Shown here one piece after another: positions 17,572-26,135 of a stretch of 64,000 nt of DNA. Position 1 is the stretch's first letter. The number at the start of each line of letters is the position of its first letter. Origin of the DNA: Chloroflexi bacterium UBA6077 (GTDB taxonomy: Bacteria > Chloroflexota > UBA6077); the NCBI GenBank assembly GCA_002436065.1, contig DIXP01000099.1, forward strand, positions 1 through 64,000. Direction: 5' to 3'. Below the pieces are notes generated by a model. It saw only the letters and a program-made list of their open reading frames with translations. It ran no database searches and had not been told where the DNA came from. Position numbers and translations under genes: made by a program.

Positions 17572-17924
17572 TGAAGAGAGTGGTATGCCACATCCGGCGG
17601 CAGAGCCCCGGTGAAGAAGCTCGCTGGGCTCGCTACGAGGTGGAGATAGGGGAGGGCGCAACCGTCCTGGATCTCCTTCGATCCATCGGACGGGAAGACC
17701 CAGGGCTCGCTCACACCACTCACCACTGCAAGATGGGGATCTGCAGCGCCTGCGTCATGGTGATCGACGGCCACCGCCGCCTCGCCTGCCGCACCCTGGT
17801 GTCCTCTCCAGAGATCCGTCTGGAGCCGGCGCCCGGCCTGCCGCTCATCAAGGATCTCCTGGTAGACCAACTGCCACTCCACGAAGGGAGAGCAGAACGC
17901 AAGAGTTACGGTGCGAGGGAGTAA
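17562..17924 (+). CDS. Single-domain 2Fe-2S subunit for the flavoprotein
   Basis: The 120-residue protein starts at ATG 17562, ten bases before the flavoprotein stop. It is the plant-type ferredoxin domain seen at the N-terminus of SdhB: HHCKMGICSACVMVIDGHRRLAC gives the C-x4-C-x2-C-x11-C cluster ligands at about residues 62-84. SdhB and FrdB normally carry a second domain with 4Fe-4S and 3Fe-4S clusters; here it is absent. The pair therefore looks like a reduced two-subunit oxidoreductase in which this protein relays electrons between the FAD and an external carrier. The long frame upstream to 17481 is a shadow. Confidence 0.88.
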   Translation: MAMMKRVVCHIRRQSPGEEARWARYEVEIGEGATVLDLLRSIGREDPGLAHTTHHCKMGICSACVMVIDGHRRLACRTLVSSPEIRLEPAPGLPLIKDLLVDQLPLHEGRAERKSYGARE

Positions 17925-17931
17925 GAAGGGA

Positions 17932-19167
17932 ATGACGAATCTAGTCTTATCGGGCGGGAGGCTCATCGACGGGCTGGGCGGGGGAAAGGATATCGCCACG
18001 GTGGTGGTGGAGGGGCAAACCATAACCGAGGTGGCGGACAGCGCCCAGTACGCGGGCCGCCCGGGTTACCAGGTCATCGACTGCCGAGGGAAGACGATCA
18101 TGCCCGGCCTGTTCGACGTACACGTACATCTTGGCGGCGGCGACGTGGTGGCCGGCATCGACGACTACCGGACGAGCCGCAGAATGGACGAGCCGATAGC
18201 GATGCACGCCTACCGCACCCTCGAAGCGGCACAGCGCGCATTGAAATCCGGGTTCACCACCCTGCGCGACATGAGCTCCCGCGAGTTCGTGGACGTGCAC
18301 CTGCGCAACGCCATAGCCGAGGGGGTGGTGGTGGGCCCGCGCATCCTCTGCTCCGGCCCCGGCATCACCATGACCGGCGGGCACGTCTGGGCAAAGTGCG
18401 TGCAGGTAGACGGCCCCGACGAGGTCCGCAAGGAGATCCGGCGCCAGATACGCGAGGGTGTCGACTGGATCAAGGTGATGGGAGTGACGTGAGGGGTCGC
18501 ATCCAAGGGGCAGGACATCCGCCGCACCCAGTACACTGAGGAAGAGATCAAGGCGGCCGCGGATGAGGCCCACAGGCTCGGCCGGCCGATCTGCGCTCAC
18601 GCGCACGGCAGCCAGGGTATAGCCTATTGCGTGGACTCCGGCGTCGACACCATCGAGCACGCCAGCCTGCTGGACGAAGCCTCCGCCACGAGAATGGCCG
18701 AGAAGGGGCTCTACCTGGTGCCCACCCTGCTGGGAGCCTACTTCAAGCAGCAGGGAGAGGCCGACGAGCTGCTGAAGAAAAGGATGGAGCAACTCCGCAA
18801 GATGGGCGTGAACGTCCCGAGCCCGGAGGAGCGGATCGCCCTGGCGAAGCGTTGCGGCGTGAAGATCCTGGTTGGGACAGACTGCGGCGGTAACACCGCC
18901 GCCCTCTTCGGCAGCCACGGCATCGAGCTGTACATGCTGGCCAAGAGCGGTCTGAGCAACATGGAAGCCATCGTGGCTGCCACCGGCGGGGCCGCTGAGG
19001 CGATGGGACTTTCAGAGGAGGTGGGGATCGTGCGCCCTGGGTTCGCCGCCGACCTGCTGGTGGTAGATGGCAACCCCCTGGAGGACATCTCTGTGCTGGC
19101 GCCCTTCAACTCGCAGGTCGAGACGGTCATCAAGGACGGCCAGATAGTCCATAGCCGAGGGGAGTAG
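17932..19167 (+). pseudogene. Metal-dependent amidohydrolase interrupted by one in-frame TGA
   Basis: The reading frame runs unbroken from ATG 17932 to 19167 except for TGA at 18490-18492 (codon 187 of 412). Before it lie LFDVHVHLGGG (HxH metal ligands) and DWIKVMGVT (carboxylated Lys); after it come GVASKGQDIRR, AHAHGSQG, IEHASLLDE and GTDCGG. All metal ligands survive. The paralogue at 32221 reads LFATGGMSS at the same place, so the stop replaces the first Gly of an invariant Thr-Gly-Gly; GGA to TGA is a single change. Selenocysteine is unlikely because the family has Gly here. It is either a recent nonsense mutation, a read error or rare read-through. It is translationally linked to the 2Fe-2S gene. 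Confidence 0.82.
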
Positions 19168-19254
19168 TCGAAACGCACGGGCCTGTCGAGAGGGGCCTTT
19201 CGGCCATTCGCTGGGAGGGCAACGGGCGATCCGCCCCTGCCCCCCCAGCAGCTC

Positions 19255-20469
19255 TTACTCCTGGCTCGGCTGATAGTACGCCACGCCCCAGCGGTCGCGG
19301 TGTGTTAGCAGGTCCAACGGCAGACGGGCCTTGGGGATGGGATCCTGAGCGGGATAGCCTATGGCCACCATGCTGAGCACCTGCACTCCCTCCGGAACAC
19401 CCAGCAGCCTCGTCATCTCATCCTCCTTGAAACCCCCAACCCAGCAGCTCCCCAATCCCATCCCAGTGGCGGTGATCATCAGGTTCTCGATGGCCGCCGC
19501 CACATCCTGTACCGAGTGGTGAGCAAGCCGCTCCCCGTATCGGCCAATGGTCCGGCGCCGGTTGACGCAGAAGACAACGATGGCCGAGGCCCCCAGCATC
19601 CAGGACTGCTGGTTGTCGGGACCAGCGAAGTACCCGATGTAGGTCGTGGCCACGGCCGCCTTCCGGACCTCCTCTCCCTCCAGGACGATGAACTCCCAGG
19701 GCTGCATGTTCCCCGCGCTAGGAGCACGGATGGCGGCATCCAACAGCTGCTCCAGCATCTCCGGGGCCAATGGCTCCCCTGTGAAGCGCCTGACGCTGTG
19801 CCGTTGGTAGATGGCAGGCACAGGGGCCTCGCCTTGTGAAGCAGCCAACGAAGTCCGTGCCGGCGGCGCTGGCGGCTCGATCGCCCGTCCTTCCCCGCCA
19901 GCCACCCTTTCCGATGGCTCATGTACCCGGCAGAACTCGGGTATGGAGTACCTCGGCGGGTACTCCAGGTACGCGTCGGAGTAACCCGCGGCCACGATGG
20001 CCACCGGCTCCACGAACCATGGCAGCCCCAGCGCCTCCCGCATCTTCTCAGTCTCGAACTCCCGGACCACTCCCGTTCGCAGCCCCAGGGCGTTCGCCAT
20101 GATACGGAGGTTCTGCAGGGCCGACCCCACATCCTGCAGGGCGATCTGCCTACCGGCTGGCCCTAGCCTCGCCGTCGCCCTGCGCAGCTCGATGCATAGC
20201 GCCATGACCACGGGCGCCTCGGCCAGCCATCGCTGGGCACCCTCGGTGCCGGGGGTCATGAAGGGCTCCAGGGTGGCGCTGATGGCAGCCCGCTTGGCGG
20301 AGTCCGACTCCAACCGCAACATCTCCCAGGGCTGCCCGGTGGAGGGGCCAACCCGGAATGCCTGAAGCAGTTGGTCCAGAACCTCCTCGGGCACCGGCTC
20401 GGTCCTCCACCGCCGCACATTGATCACGTCGGTCATCAACTGCAACAGCTCTTCTGTGATCTCAGTCAT
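19255..20469 (-). CDS. Tandem nitroreductase (two fused nitroreductase domains)
   Basis: This 404-residue protein is made of two FMN-dependent nitroreductase domains. Domain 1 (about 1-190) has INVRRWRTEPVPEEVLDQLL and GPSTGQPWEMLRL. Domain 2 (about 218-404) has RHSVRRFTGEPLAPEMLEQL, RAPSAGNMQPWEFIVLEG and GLGSCWVGGFKEDEM. Normal family members are about 200 residues and form FMN-binding dimers, so this fusion is an internal pseudodimer. Domain 1 is the more divergent. The linker is Pro/Ala/Gly-rich. It is the last gene of peptide island 1, about 100 bases after a binding-protein gene, with a hairpin between. The substrate is unknown. Confidence 0.88.
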   Translation of the reverse strand: MTEITEELLQLMTDVINVRRWRTEPVPEEVLDQLLQAFRVGPSTGQPWEMLRLESDSAKRAAISATLEPFMTPGTEGAQRWLAEAPVVMALCIELRRATARLGPAGRQIALQDVGSALQNLRIMANALGLRTGVVREFETEKMREALGLPWFVEPVAIVAAGYSDAYLEYPPRYSIPEFCRVHEPSERVAGGEGRAIEPPAPPARTSLAASQGEAPVPAIYQRHSVRRFTGEPLAPEMLEQLLDAAIRAPSAGNMQPWEFIVLEGEEVRKAAVATTYIGYFAGPDNQQSWMLGASAIVVFCVNRRRTIGRYGERLAHHSVQDVAAAIENLMITATGMGLGSCWVGGFKEDEMTRLLGVPEGVQVLSMVAIGYPAQDPIPKARLPLDLLTHRDRWGVAYYQPSQE

Positions 20470-20508
20470 GTATGCTCCTTATCGCAGTTCGCGAGGATGG
20501 TTGGGTTG

Positions 20509-20543
20509 GCAGGGTGATGCTGAGCTCGCTCGCATCACCCTGC
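20509..20543 (-). terminator. Hairpin after the binding-protein gene at 20576
   Basis: A 12-bp perfect stem (20509-20520 with 20532-20543) and an 11-base loop lie just downstream of the stop at 20576. There is no U-tract, so mRNA 3'-end protection or attenuation is as likely as termination. Confidence 0.6.
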
Positions 20544-20575
20544 TGGTCCCGGTATCGTCGACGGAGGTGGTTGCC

Positions 20576-22255
20576 CTACTTCAGCCACATCCTGTGCAGG
20601 TACACGAGGGCATCGCGGATGCCGATCTTCGGGAAGTCCTGCACGCGATTGCTGATGGCGATCAGGTCATTTGGATAGTAGACCCAGATCACAGGCACAT
20701 CCGCGTACACCACTTCCTGGAACTTCTGGTACAGCGCGATCCGCTTCTGCTTGTCGGTCTCCTTGCGGGCGTCGGCCAGAATGCTATCGGCCTCAGGGTT
20801 CGAGTAACCGTAGTGGTTGAGGCTGCCCTTGGTGGAGTACTCGGCGGTCTTGTCCGGATCGGGCGCCGTGATCCTCCAGGCATCGGTGCAATCGTAGTCG
20901 CCGGGGATGGAAGTAAGCTTCTTGATGTAGGTATTCCACTCCTCCACCACCAACTTCACATCGATGCCGAGCTTCTTCCAGTACTGCTGCGCCGTAAGGG
21001 CCATCTGCTCGCGCGTGGGGTTGCCCTTGTCCACCAACAACTCGAAGGCCAGCTTCTTCCCGTCCTTCTGAAGAATGCCATCGGCGCCGGGAGTGAAGCC
21101 TGCCTCTTCCAACAGCTTCTTGGCCTTCACCTCATCGTATGGGTAGGGCTGTAGCTTGCTGTTGTAGTAGGAGCCAAATGCGGTGGCCAGTGGACCGGTC
21201 GCAAGATCCCCATCGTTCATCAGGATCTTCTCGACCATCAACTTGCGGTCCAGACCATACATCAGGGCTAGGCGGACATCCTTCTCTGAGAAGGGCCAGC
21301 GAGTGTTGTTGAGGGCAAAGTAGTTGGCGTTAGGAGCCGGCAGGTTCATGATCTCGATCTGGTTCGCCCCCTTCAGGGCGTCCTTGTTCTGCGGCTCTAT
21401 CATCGCCAGGTCCAACTCGCCCGTCTTCAACTGAGCGGTGATCACGTTGATGTCAGGAATGACCTTGTAGACGACTGAATCCAGGTAGGGCCGCCCGAGG
21501 AAGTAGTCGTCGTTGGCCACCACAGCCGCGTGGTCACCCTTGACGTACTCCTTGAACTTGAATGGGCCCGTACCAACGGGGTTCTGCACGAAGTCCGGGA
21601 TCTCGTTGAGGTCCTTACCCTCCAGCAGATGCTTGGGCGCCATCACTATGTTATAGGCCAACTGGATGTCCAGGGATGGGAAGACATCCTTGGTATTGAT
21701 CCGCACCGTGTAGTCATCGATTATGTCGACTGTCGAAACGTTGGTGATGTTACTCCGGCGCAGGGCGTTCACCTTCGGGTTGAGGGTGTTCTCGATGGTG
21801 AACTTGACGTCGGCAGCGGTGAAGGGCTTGCCGTCGTGCCACTTCACGTCCTTGCGCAACTTGAAGGTCCAGGACTTCCCGCCCTCGTCCATCTTCCACT
21901 CAGTGGCGAGGTCAGGGGCAGGGGCCATATCCTTATCGCTGTACCTGACCAAGGTGCTGAAGATCGACTTGTTCAGCAAGATGGTCGGCAGAGAGCCAGC
22001 CTGGGTGAAGGGATTGGGAGTAGCATCTCCCAGCATCGCTAAGCGCAGAGTCCCGCCCTTCTTAGGCTGAGCCGCCGGCCCGGACTGCCCGGAGACAGGT
22101 GCCGCCGTTGCCTGTCCGGCCGTAGGCTGCGAGGCGGGTTTCTGAGAAGGTTGGGTCGGCTGAGCAGCCGGTTGCGAGGTTCCGCAAGCGGCAAGGCTCA
22201 GCATGAGAACCAGCACGCCGAGGATGGTCACCAGTGTTGGGATCCTTCTGATCAT
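20576..22255 (-). CDS. Dpp/Opp-type peptide ABC substrate-binding lipoprotein
   Basis: This family-5 solute-binding protein has 559 residues from ATG 22255, with AAAGGA upstream. The Sec lipoprotein signal MIRRIPTLVTILGVLVLML ends SLAAC and is followed by a Gln/Pro/Ala-rich linker. SBP_bac_5 features are LATEWKMDEGGKSWTFKLRK, VKWHDGKPFTAADVKFTIE, VGTGPFKFKEYVKGDHAA and DVRLALMYGLDRK. It is closely similar along its length to the protein at 24278, so the two are recent duplicates. The ends of both share FPKIGIRDALVYLH. It captures oligopeptides or related nitrogen compounds for the permeases at 27307 and 28217. Confidence 0.9.
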   Translation of the reverse strand: MIRRIPTLVTILGVLVLMLSLAACGTSQPAAQPTQPSQKPASQPTAGQATAAPVSGQSGPAAQPKKGGTLRLAMLGDATPNPFTQAGSLPTILLNKSIFSTLVRYSDKDMAPAPDLATEWKMDEGGKSWTFKLRKDVKWHDGKPFTAADVKFTIENTLNPKVNALRRSNITNVSTVDIIDDYTVRINTKDVFPSLDIQLAYNIVMAPKHLLEGKDLNEIPDFVQNPVGTGPFKFKEYVKGDHAAVVANDDYFLGRPYLDSVVYKVIPDINVITAQLKTGELDLAMIEPQNKDALKGANQIEIMNLPAPNANYFALNNTRWPFSEKDVRLALMYGLDRKLMVEKILMNDGDLATGPLATAFGSYYNSKLQPYPYDEVKAKKLLEEAGFTPGADGILQKDGKKLAFELLVDKGNPTREQMALTAQQYWKKLGIDVKLVVEEWNTYIKKLTSIPGDYDCTDAWRITAPDPDKTAEYSTKGSLNHYGYSNPEADSILADARKETDKQKRIALYQKFQEVVYADVPVIWVYYPNDLIAISNRVQDFPKIGIRDALVYLHRMWLK

Positions 22256-22295
22256 CTCCGTCTCGTCCTTTCTGAATAGTGCACCGATACAGTCG

Positions 22296-24095
22296 CTAGC
22301 CCAGTTTGGCCAGGAAACTCTCAACTTCGGCCGCTGCCCGCTTCAGGGCATCCTCAGTGCGATTTCGCTCACGCACCAACCTCGTCCGCAGGAAGCCATA
22401 ATCGTCGCCGGACGGATCGAGGCTTGACAGCTTCCGAACCGGCTGAAGTCCTGGCAACATAGGCGTCTGGAGTGCCGGATCCTGCTCGTAGTCGCCCGCC
22501 ACCGTGTAGAGGACCGGGCTGAGGATTCGGCTCAGCCGCATCAAGGTGGCGTTGAACGCCTTCGCTTCCTCGCCAGATAGTTCGGCCCTAACTTGGTCCA
22601 ATCTCTCGACAATGCTGTGGAACTGCTCGGCAGCCCCAAGGACTGATGAGAGATCCAGATGACTTCCTGCGATACTCTGAAGCTCGGCCAACAGCTTCTC
22701 GAAGTCCTTGGCCGCCGTGATGAACTCGTAGGGCAGCTTCTCAGAAGTGCTGAGCCGGCCAGCTATGGTGAGATACAGCTTAGTGTCGAAGGCGAGCCTC
22801 TCGGGATCGCCCTTGTCCAGGGTATCAGCTGGACTGTGCCACCAGTAGCCGTTGCCCGATCCTCCTACCACTGCCCGGTCGGGGGAGTCCAAGGGGATCA
22901 TGGGGTAAGCACCCAGGGAGGGCACGCCGACCCCGAGGAAGGACTGGTCGCCGGCCTTGAACGGGCGTTTGATCTCCTGCGGCTCGCCGGTGGCGTCCTT
23001 CATCACCTGGCCCATGAAGCGCTCAACCTCGGCATGGTTGAAGAAGCAGTCCCACAGCACAGCCCCCCGAACGCCTGGAGAGTCGATGTTCAGGTATCCG
23101 ATGCAGTCCCGCCGAAGGTCGTCGAAGGCGTTGTCGGCATACCAGGTGGAACCGGCGTAGCGACCGTGGGAGTGGGCGGGCCACCAGGCGATGCGCACGC
23201 TCCTTCCCAGCTTGTCCCGGTTCTGATGCAGAACCCTGGCCATCTCCAGCATGGAGGCATTGCCCGTGGCATTGTCCGTGGTGCCGACGAACCAGGAGCA
23301 GTGGTGTCCGCCAATAAGCAGGAACTGGCCCGAATCGTCGTTACCCTTAATGGTGGCCACGGGCAACAGCACTGGGCGCCAGCCGATGAACACCTTCGTC
23401 TTGAGCCTGGCTACCACCTTGCCGCGCTCACACAGGGCCATCAGTCTCTCTCCATCGGCCTTCTTCAGATCGATGGCGCAGATCTTCGGCAATCGTCCGA
23501 TGGACTCAGGGGTCGGCGTGCCCCAGATAGACGTCACGATCCTCTCATGAATAACGTCCTCGTCCGAGGGCCAGATGTGGCAGTGCGCAACGGCCCCATG
23601 CTCCTGGGCATTCCGTATCCCGTCGGGCCCCCCACCGGTCGTCAAGACGATCTTCCCCGTGACGTCCACCGCATCGTACTCGCTCGACCGGCCGGCCTGG
23701 CGCGCAAAGATCATCCCTGCCTTGTCCGCGCGCTCGGCGGACACCAGGCTTACCACCTCGGCAACCATGCCTTCCTCTGGAGTGCTGGCAGCAAAGGCAC
23801 AGGGCCGGCAGGGTATGCTGATCCTCTCAGGCTCCAGGATCTCCAGGGACGCCTCCAGGGGGTGGCTGACGAAGGCATCAAACTGATGCAGCTCGTAGGG
23901 GATCCCGTACTCACGCAACTTTCCGATAAGGTAGTCGATCGCCTCTCGCTCGCCAGCCGTTCCGGCCGTGCGAACGATGCTGGAGAACTTCTCCACGTGG
24001 CTCCATGCCTCGGCAGGATCCACATGAGACGTCAAGGAACGCTCCAAACCATCCAATCTGAGTCTGTCCTCCTCACTGCTTCGGATAATCGCCAT
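22296..24095 (-). CDS. M28-like aminopeptidase-fold protein with PA-type insert
   Basis: The 599-residue protein starts at MAIIRSSEEDRL (ATG 24095) by comparison with the paralogue at 29289. Residues about 25-70 form a helical leader, about 75-230 a PA-like insert, and about 240-470 an M28 fold. There GGHHCSWFVGTTDNATG, YLNIDSPGV and WWHSPADTLDKGD match metal-ligand regions. The adjacent Glu-Glu of active M28 enzymes is replaced: the strand reads WWPAHSHGRYAGS. A C-terminal four-helix-like region ends in FLRTRLVRERNRTEDAL, conserved in all three paralogues. No signal peptide is seen, so it acts in the cytoplasm on imported substrates. The reaction is uncertain because of the Glu-Glu loss. Confidence 0.82.
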   Translation of the reverse strand: MAIIRSSEEDRLRLDGLERSLTSHVDPAEAWSHVEKFSSIVRTAGTAGEREAIDYLIGKLREYGIPYELHQFDAFVSHPLEASLEILEPERISIPCRPCAFAASTPEEGMVAEVVSLVSAERADKAGMIFARQAGRSSEYDAVDVTGKIVLTTGGGPDGIRNAQEHGAVAHCHIWPSDEDVIHERIVTSIWGTPTPESIGRLPKICAIDLKKADGERLMALCERGKVVARLKTKVFIGWRPVLLPVATIKGNDDSGQFLLIGGHHCSWFVGTTDNATGNASMLEMARVLHQNRDKLGRSVRIAWWPAHSHGRYAGSTWYADNAFDDLRRDCIGYLNIDSPGVRGAVLWDCFFNHAEVERFMGQVMKDATGEPQEIKRPFKAGDQSFLGVGVPSLGAYPMIPLDSPDRAVVGGSGNGYWWHSPADTLDKGDPERLAFDTKLYLTIAGRLSTSEKLPYEFITAAKDFEKLLAELQSIAGSHLDLSSVLGAAEQFHSIVERLDQVRAELSGEEAKAFNATLMRLSRILSPVLYTVAGDYEQDPALQTPMLPGLQPVRKLSSLDPSGDDYGFLRTRLVRERNRTEDALKRAAAEVESFLAKLG

Positions 24096-24187
24096 AACAG
24101 CGCATCGGTCAACTACTGACCTCTGCACGCCACGCGCACCATAGTATGTACCTACTACACGAGGTTCAGACACCCAGGCGGGGGCTA

Positions 24188-24234
24188 GTAAGAAGACGAG
24201 GCAGCCACAGAGCATGGCCGCCTCGTCTTCTTAC
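24188..24234 (-). terminator. Hairpin after the binding-protein gene at 24278
   Basis: A 15-bp perfect stem (24188-24202 with 24220-24234), extended inside by three more pairs, lies 43 bases after the stop. No U-tract follows on either strand. It separates this gene from the M28-like gene downstream. Confidence 0.65.
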
Positions 24235-24277
24235 AGTAGCATCTCATCTCCAAGGGGAGGTGCCCCACTGACCACCG

Positions 24278-25966
24278 CTACTTGATCCACACCTTGTGGA
24301 GATAGACCAGGGCGTCGCGGATGCCGATCTTCGGGAAGTCCTGCACCCGGCTGTTCAGGGCGATCAGGTCGTTCGGATAGTAGATCCAGATCACCGGCAC
24401 ATCCTCGTAGGCTACTTCCTGGAACTTGTGATAGATCTCGATCCGCTTCTGCTTGTCCATCTCCTTCTTGCCATCGGCAAGAAGCTTGTCGGCCTCGGGA
24501 TTGGAGTACATGTAGTGGTTCACCGCCCCGCCCGTACCGTACTCCGACTCCTTGTCGGGGTCCGGAGGGGTGATGCGCCAGCCACTCCGAGCGTCGTAGT
24601 TGCCAGGGTTCGTGCTACCCTTCTGGATGAAGGTGTTCCACTCCTCCACGACCACCTTGACGTCGATGCCCAGCTTCTTCCAGTACTGCTGCGCCGTAAG
24701 GATGATCTGCTCGCGGGTGGGGTTACCCTTGTCCACCAGCAGCTCGAAGGCCAGCTTCTTCCCATCCTTCTGCAGGATGCCATCTGACCCTGGCGTAAAG
24801 CCAGCTTCCTGTAGCAACTGCTTCGCCTTCGCCTCATCGTACGGATAGGGCTGCAGCTTGTCGTTGTAGTAGGGGCCGAAGGCCTTGGCCAGAGGGCCAG
24901 TGGCCAGGGCCGACTGGTTGAACAGGATCTTCTCGACGATCAGTTTGCGATCAAGCCCGTACATCAGGGCCTGTCGAACCTTCTTGTCATCGAACGGCCA
25001 GCGGGTCGCGTTCAGGGTGATGTAGTAGCAGTTGGGGGCCTCTACACTCAGGACACCAACATTGCTGGCGCCCTTCAGGGCATCCATGTTCTGCGGCTCG
25101 ATAGCAGCAGAGTCCAACTCTCCCGTCTTCAACTGGGCGATGATTACGTTGATATCAGGAATGACCTTGTAGACGACGGAATCCAGGTAGGGCCGCCCGA
25201 GGAAGTAGTCGTCATTGGCCACCACGATCGCATGGTCACCCTTGACGTACTCCTTGAACTTGAACGGGCCCGTGCCAACGGGGTTCTGCACGAACTCTGG
25301 GATCTCGTTGAGGTCCTTGCCCTCCAGCAGATGCTTGGGCGCTATCGCTATGTTGTAGCCAAGCATGATGTCCAGGGACGGGAAGGTATCCGTGGTGTTG
25401 ATCCGCACGGTGTAGTCGTCGATTATGTCGACGCCCTTGACCGGCCGCAGGTTGCTGCGGAACTGCGCGTTCACCTTGGGGTTGATGATCCCTTCGATGG
25501 TGAACTTGACGTCGGCAGCGGTAAATGGCTTGCCGTCATGCCACTTGACGTCCTTTCGCAGCTTGAAGGTCCAAGACTTGCCGCCCTCGTCCATCTTCCA
25601 CTCAGTGGCGAGGTCGGGTACCGGCTGCATGTCCTTCTCGCTGTAGCGCACCAGGGTGCTGAAGATGGTCTTGTTCAGCAGGATGGTGGGCAACTGACCG
25701 GCGTACGTGAAGGGGTTGGGAATCGCATCACCCAGCATGGCCATCCTGAAGGTGCCGCCCTTCTTCGGCTGGCCGGCAGGCTGAGCCTGAGCCGCGGGCT
25801 GCGAGCCCGGCTGGGAGGTGGGCGCCGCCTTGTCTGCTGGCTGCGCCTGCTTCTGCACGGCTGCCGTAGGCTGAGCGGCTGGCTGAGATGGGCTGCAAGC
25901 GACGAGCAAACCCAACAGCGCAATGGCTGCCACGCTCATGGCGAGTGTAAAGGCTTTCTTTGACAT
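24278..25966 (-). CDS. Dpp/Opp-type peptide ABC substrate-binding lipoprotein
   Basis: This is a 562-residue family-5 binding protein. The signal MSKKAFTLAMSVAAIALLGL ends LVAC, and a long Gln/Pro/Ala linker follows. The domain contains LATEWKMDEGGKSWTFKLRK, VKWHDGKPFTAADVKFTIEG, NPVGTGPFKFKEYVKGDHAI and KVRQALMYGLDRKLIVEKIL. It is the nearest relative of the protein at 20576, with long identical blocks, but the ligand-pocket stretch differs (VEAPNCYYITLNATRWPF against LPAPNANYFALNNTRWPF). The copies may therefore have diverged in specificity. It is the first binding-protein gene after dppB, dppC and the epimerase in the direction of transcription. Confidence 0.91.
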   Translation of the reverse strand: MSKKAFTLAMSVAAIALLGLLVACSPSQPAAQPTAAVQKQAQPADKAAPTSQPGSQPAAQAQPAGQPKKGGTFRMAMLGDAIPNPFTYAGQLPTILLNKTIFSTLVRYSEKDMQPVPDLATEWKMDEGGKSWTFKLRKDVKWHDGKPFTAADVKFTIEGIINPKVNAQFRSNLRPVKGVDIIDDYTVRINTTDTFPSLDIMLGYNIAIAPKHLLEGKDLNEIPEFVQNPVGTGPFKFKEYVKGDHAIVVANDDYFLGRPYLDSVVYKVIPDINVIIAQLKTGELDSAAIEPQNMDALKGASNVGVLSVEAPNCYYITLNATRWPFDDKKVRQALMYGLDRKLIVEKILFNQSALATGPLAKAFGPYYNDKLQPYPYDEAKAKQLLQEAGFTPGSDGILQKDGKKLAFELLVDKGNPTREQIILTAQQYWKKLGIDVKVVVEEWNTFIQKGSTNPGNYDARSGWRITPPDPDKESEYGTGGAVNHYMYSNPEADKLLADGKKEMDKQKRIEIYHKFQEVAYEDVPVIWIYYPNDLIALNSRVQDFPKIGIRDALVYLHKVWIK

Positions 25967-26135
25967 CGAGGTCTCCTTTCTCCTAGCGATTGTCGTCTAT
26001 ATATCGGCCAAGGATTGCACGCTCTTCCTCGAATCGGCACCTCCGTTCAGGCGGTGTGCCGCGGGGCAAACCCGCGGCTTCTCCCCGGGGTCAGGTGATA
26101 CTCCAAGCTTCCGCTGCAAGCACGGTAACCGTAGA

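Noticed and set aside
18490..18492. Second selenocysteine codon in the amidohydrolase
   Set aside because: The aligned residue is an invariant Gly, not Cys; no compact stem-loop with a G-led loop follows at SECIS spacing; one base change explains it.
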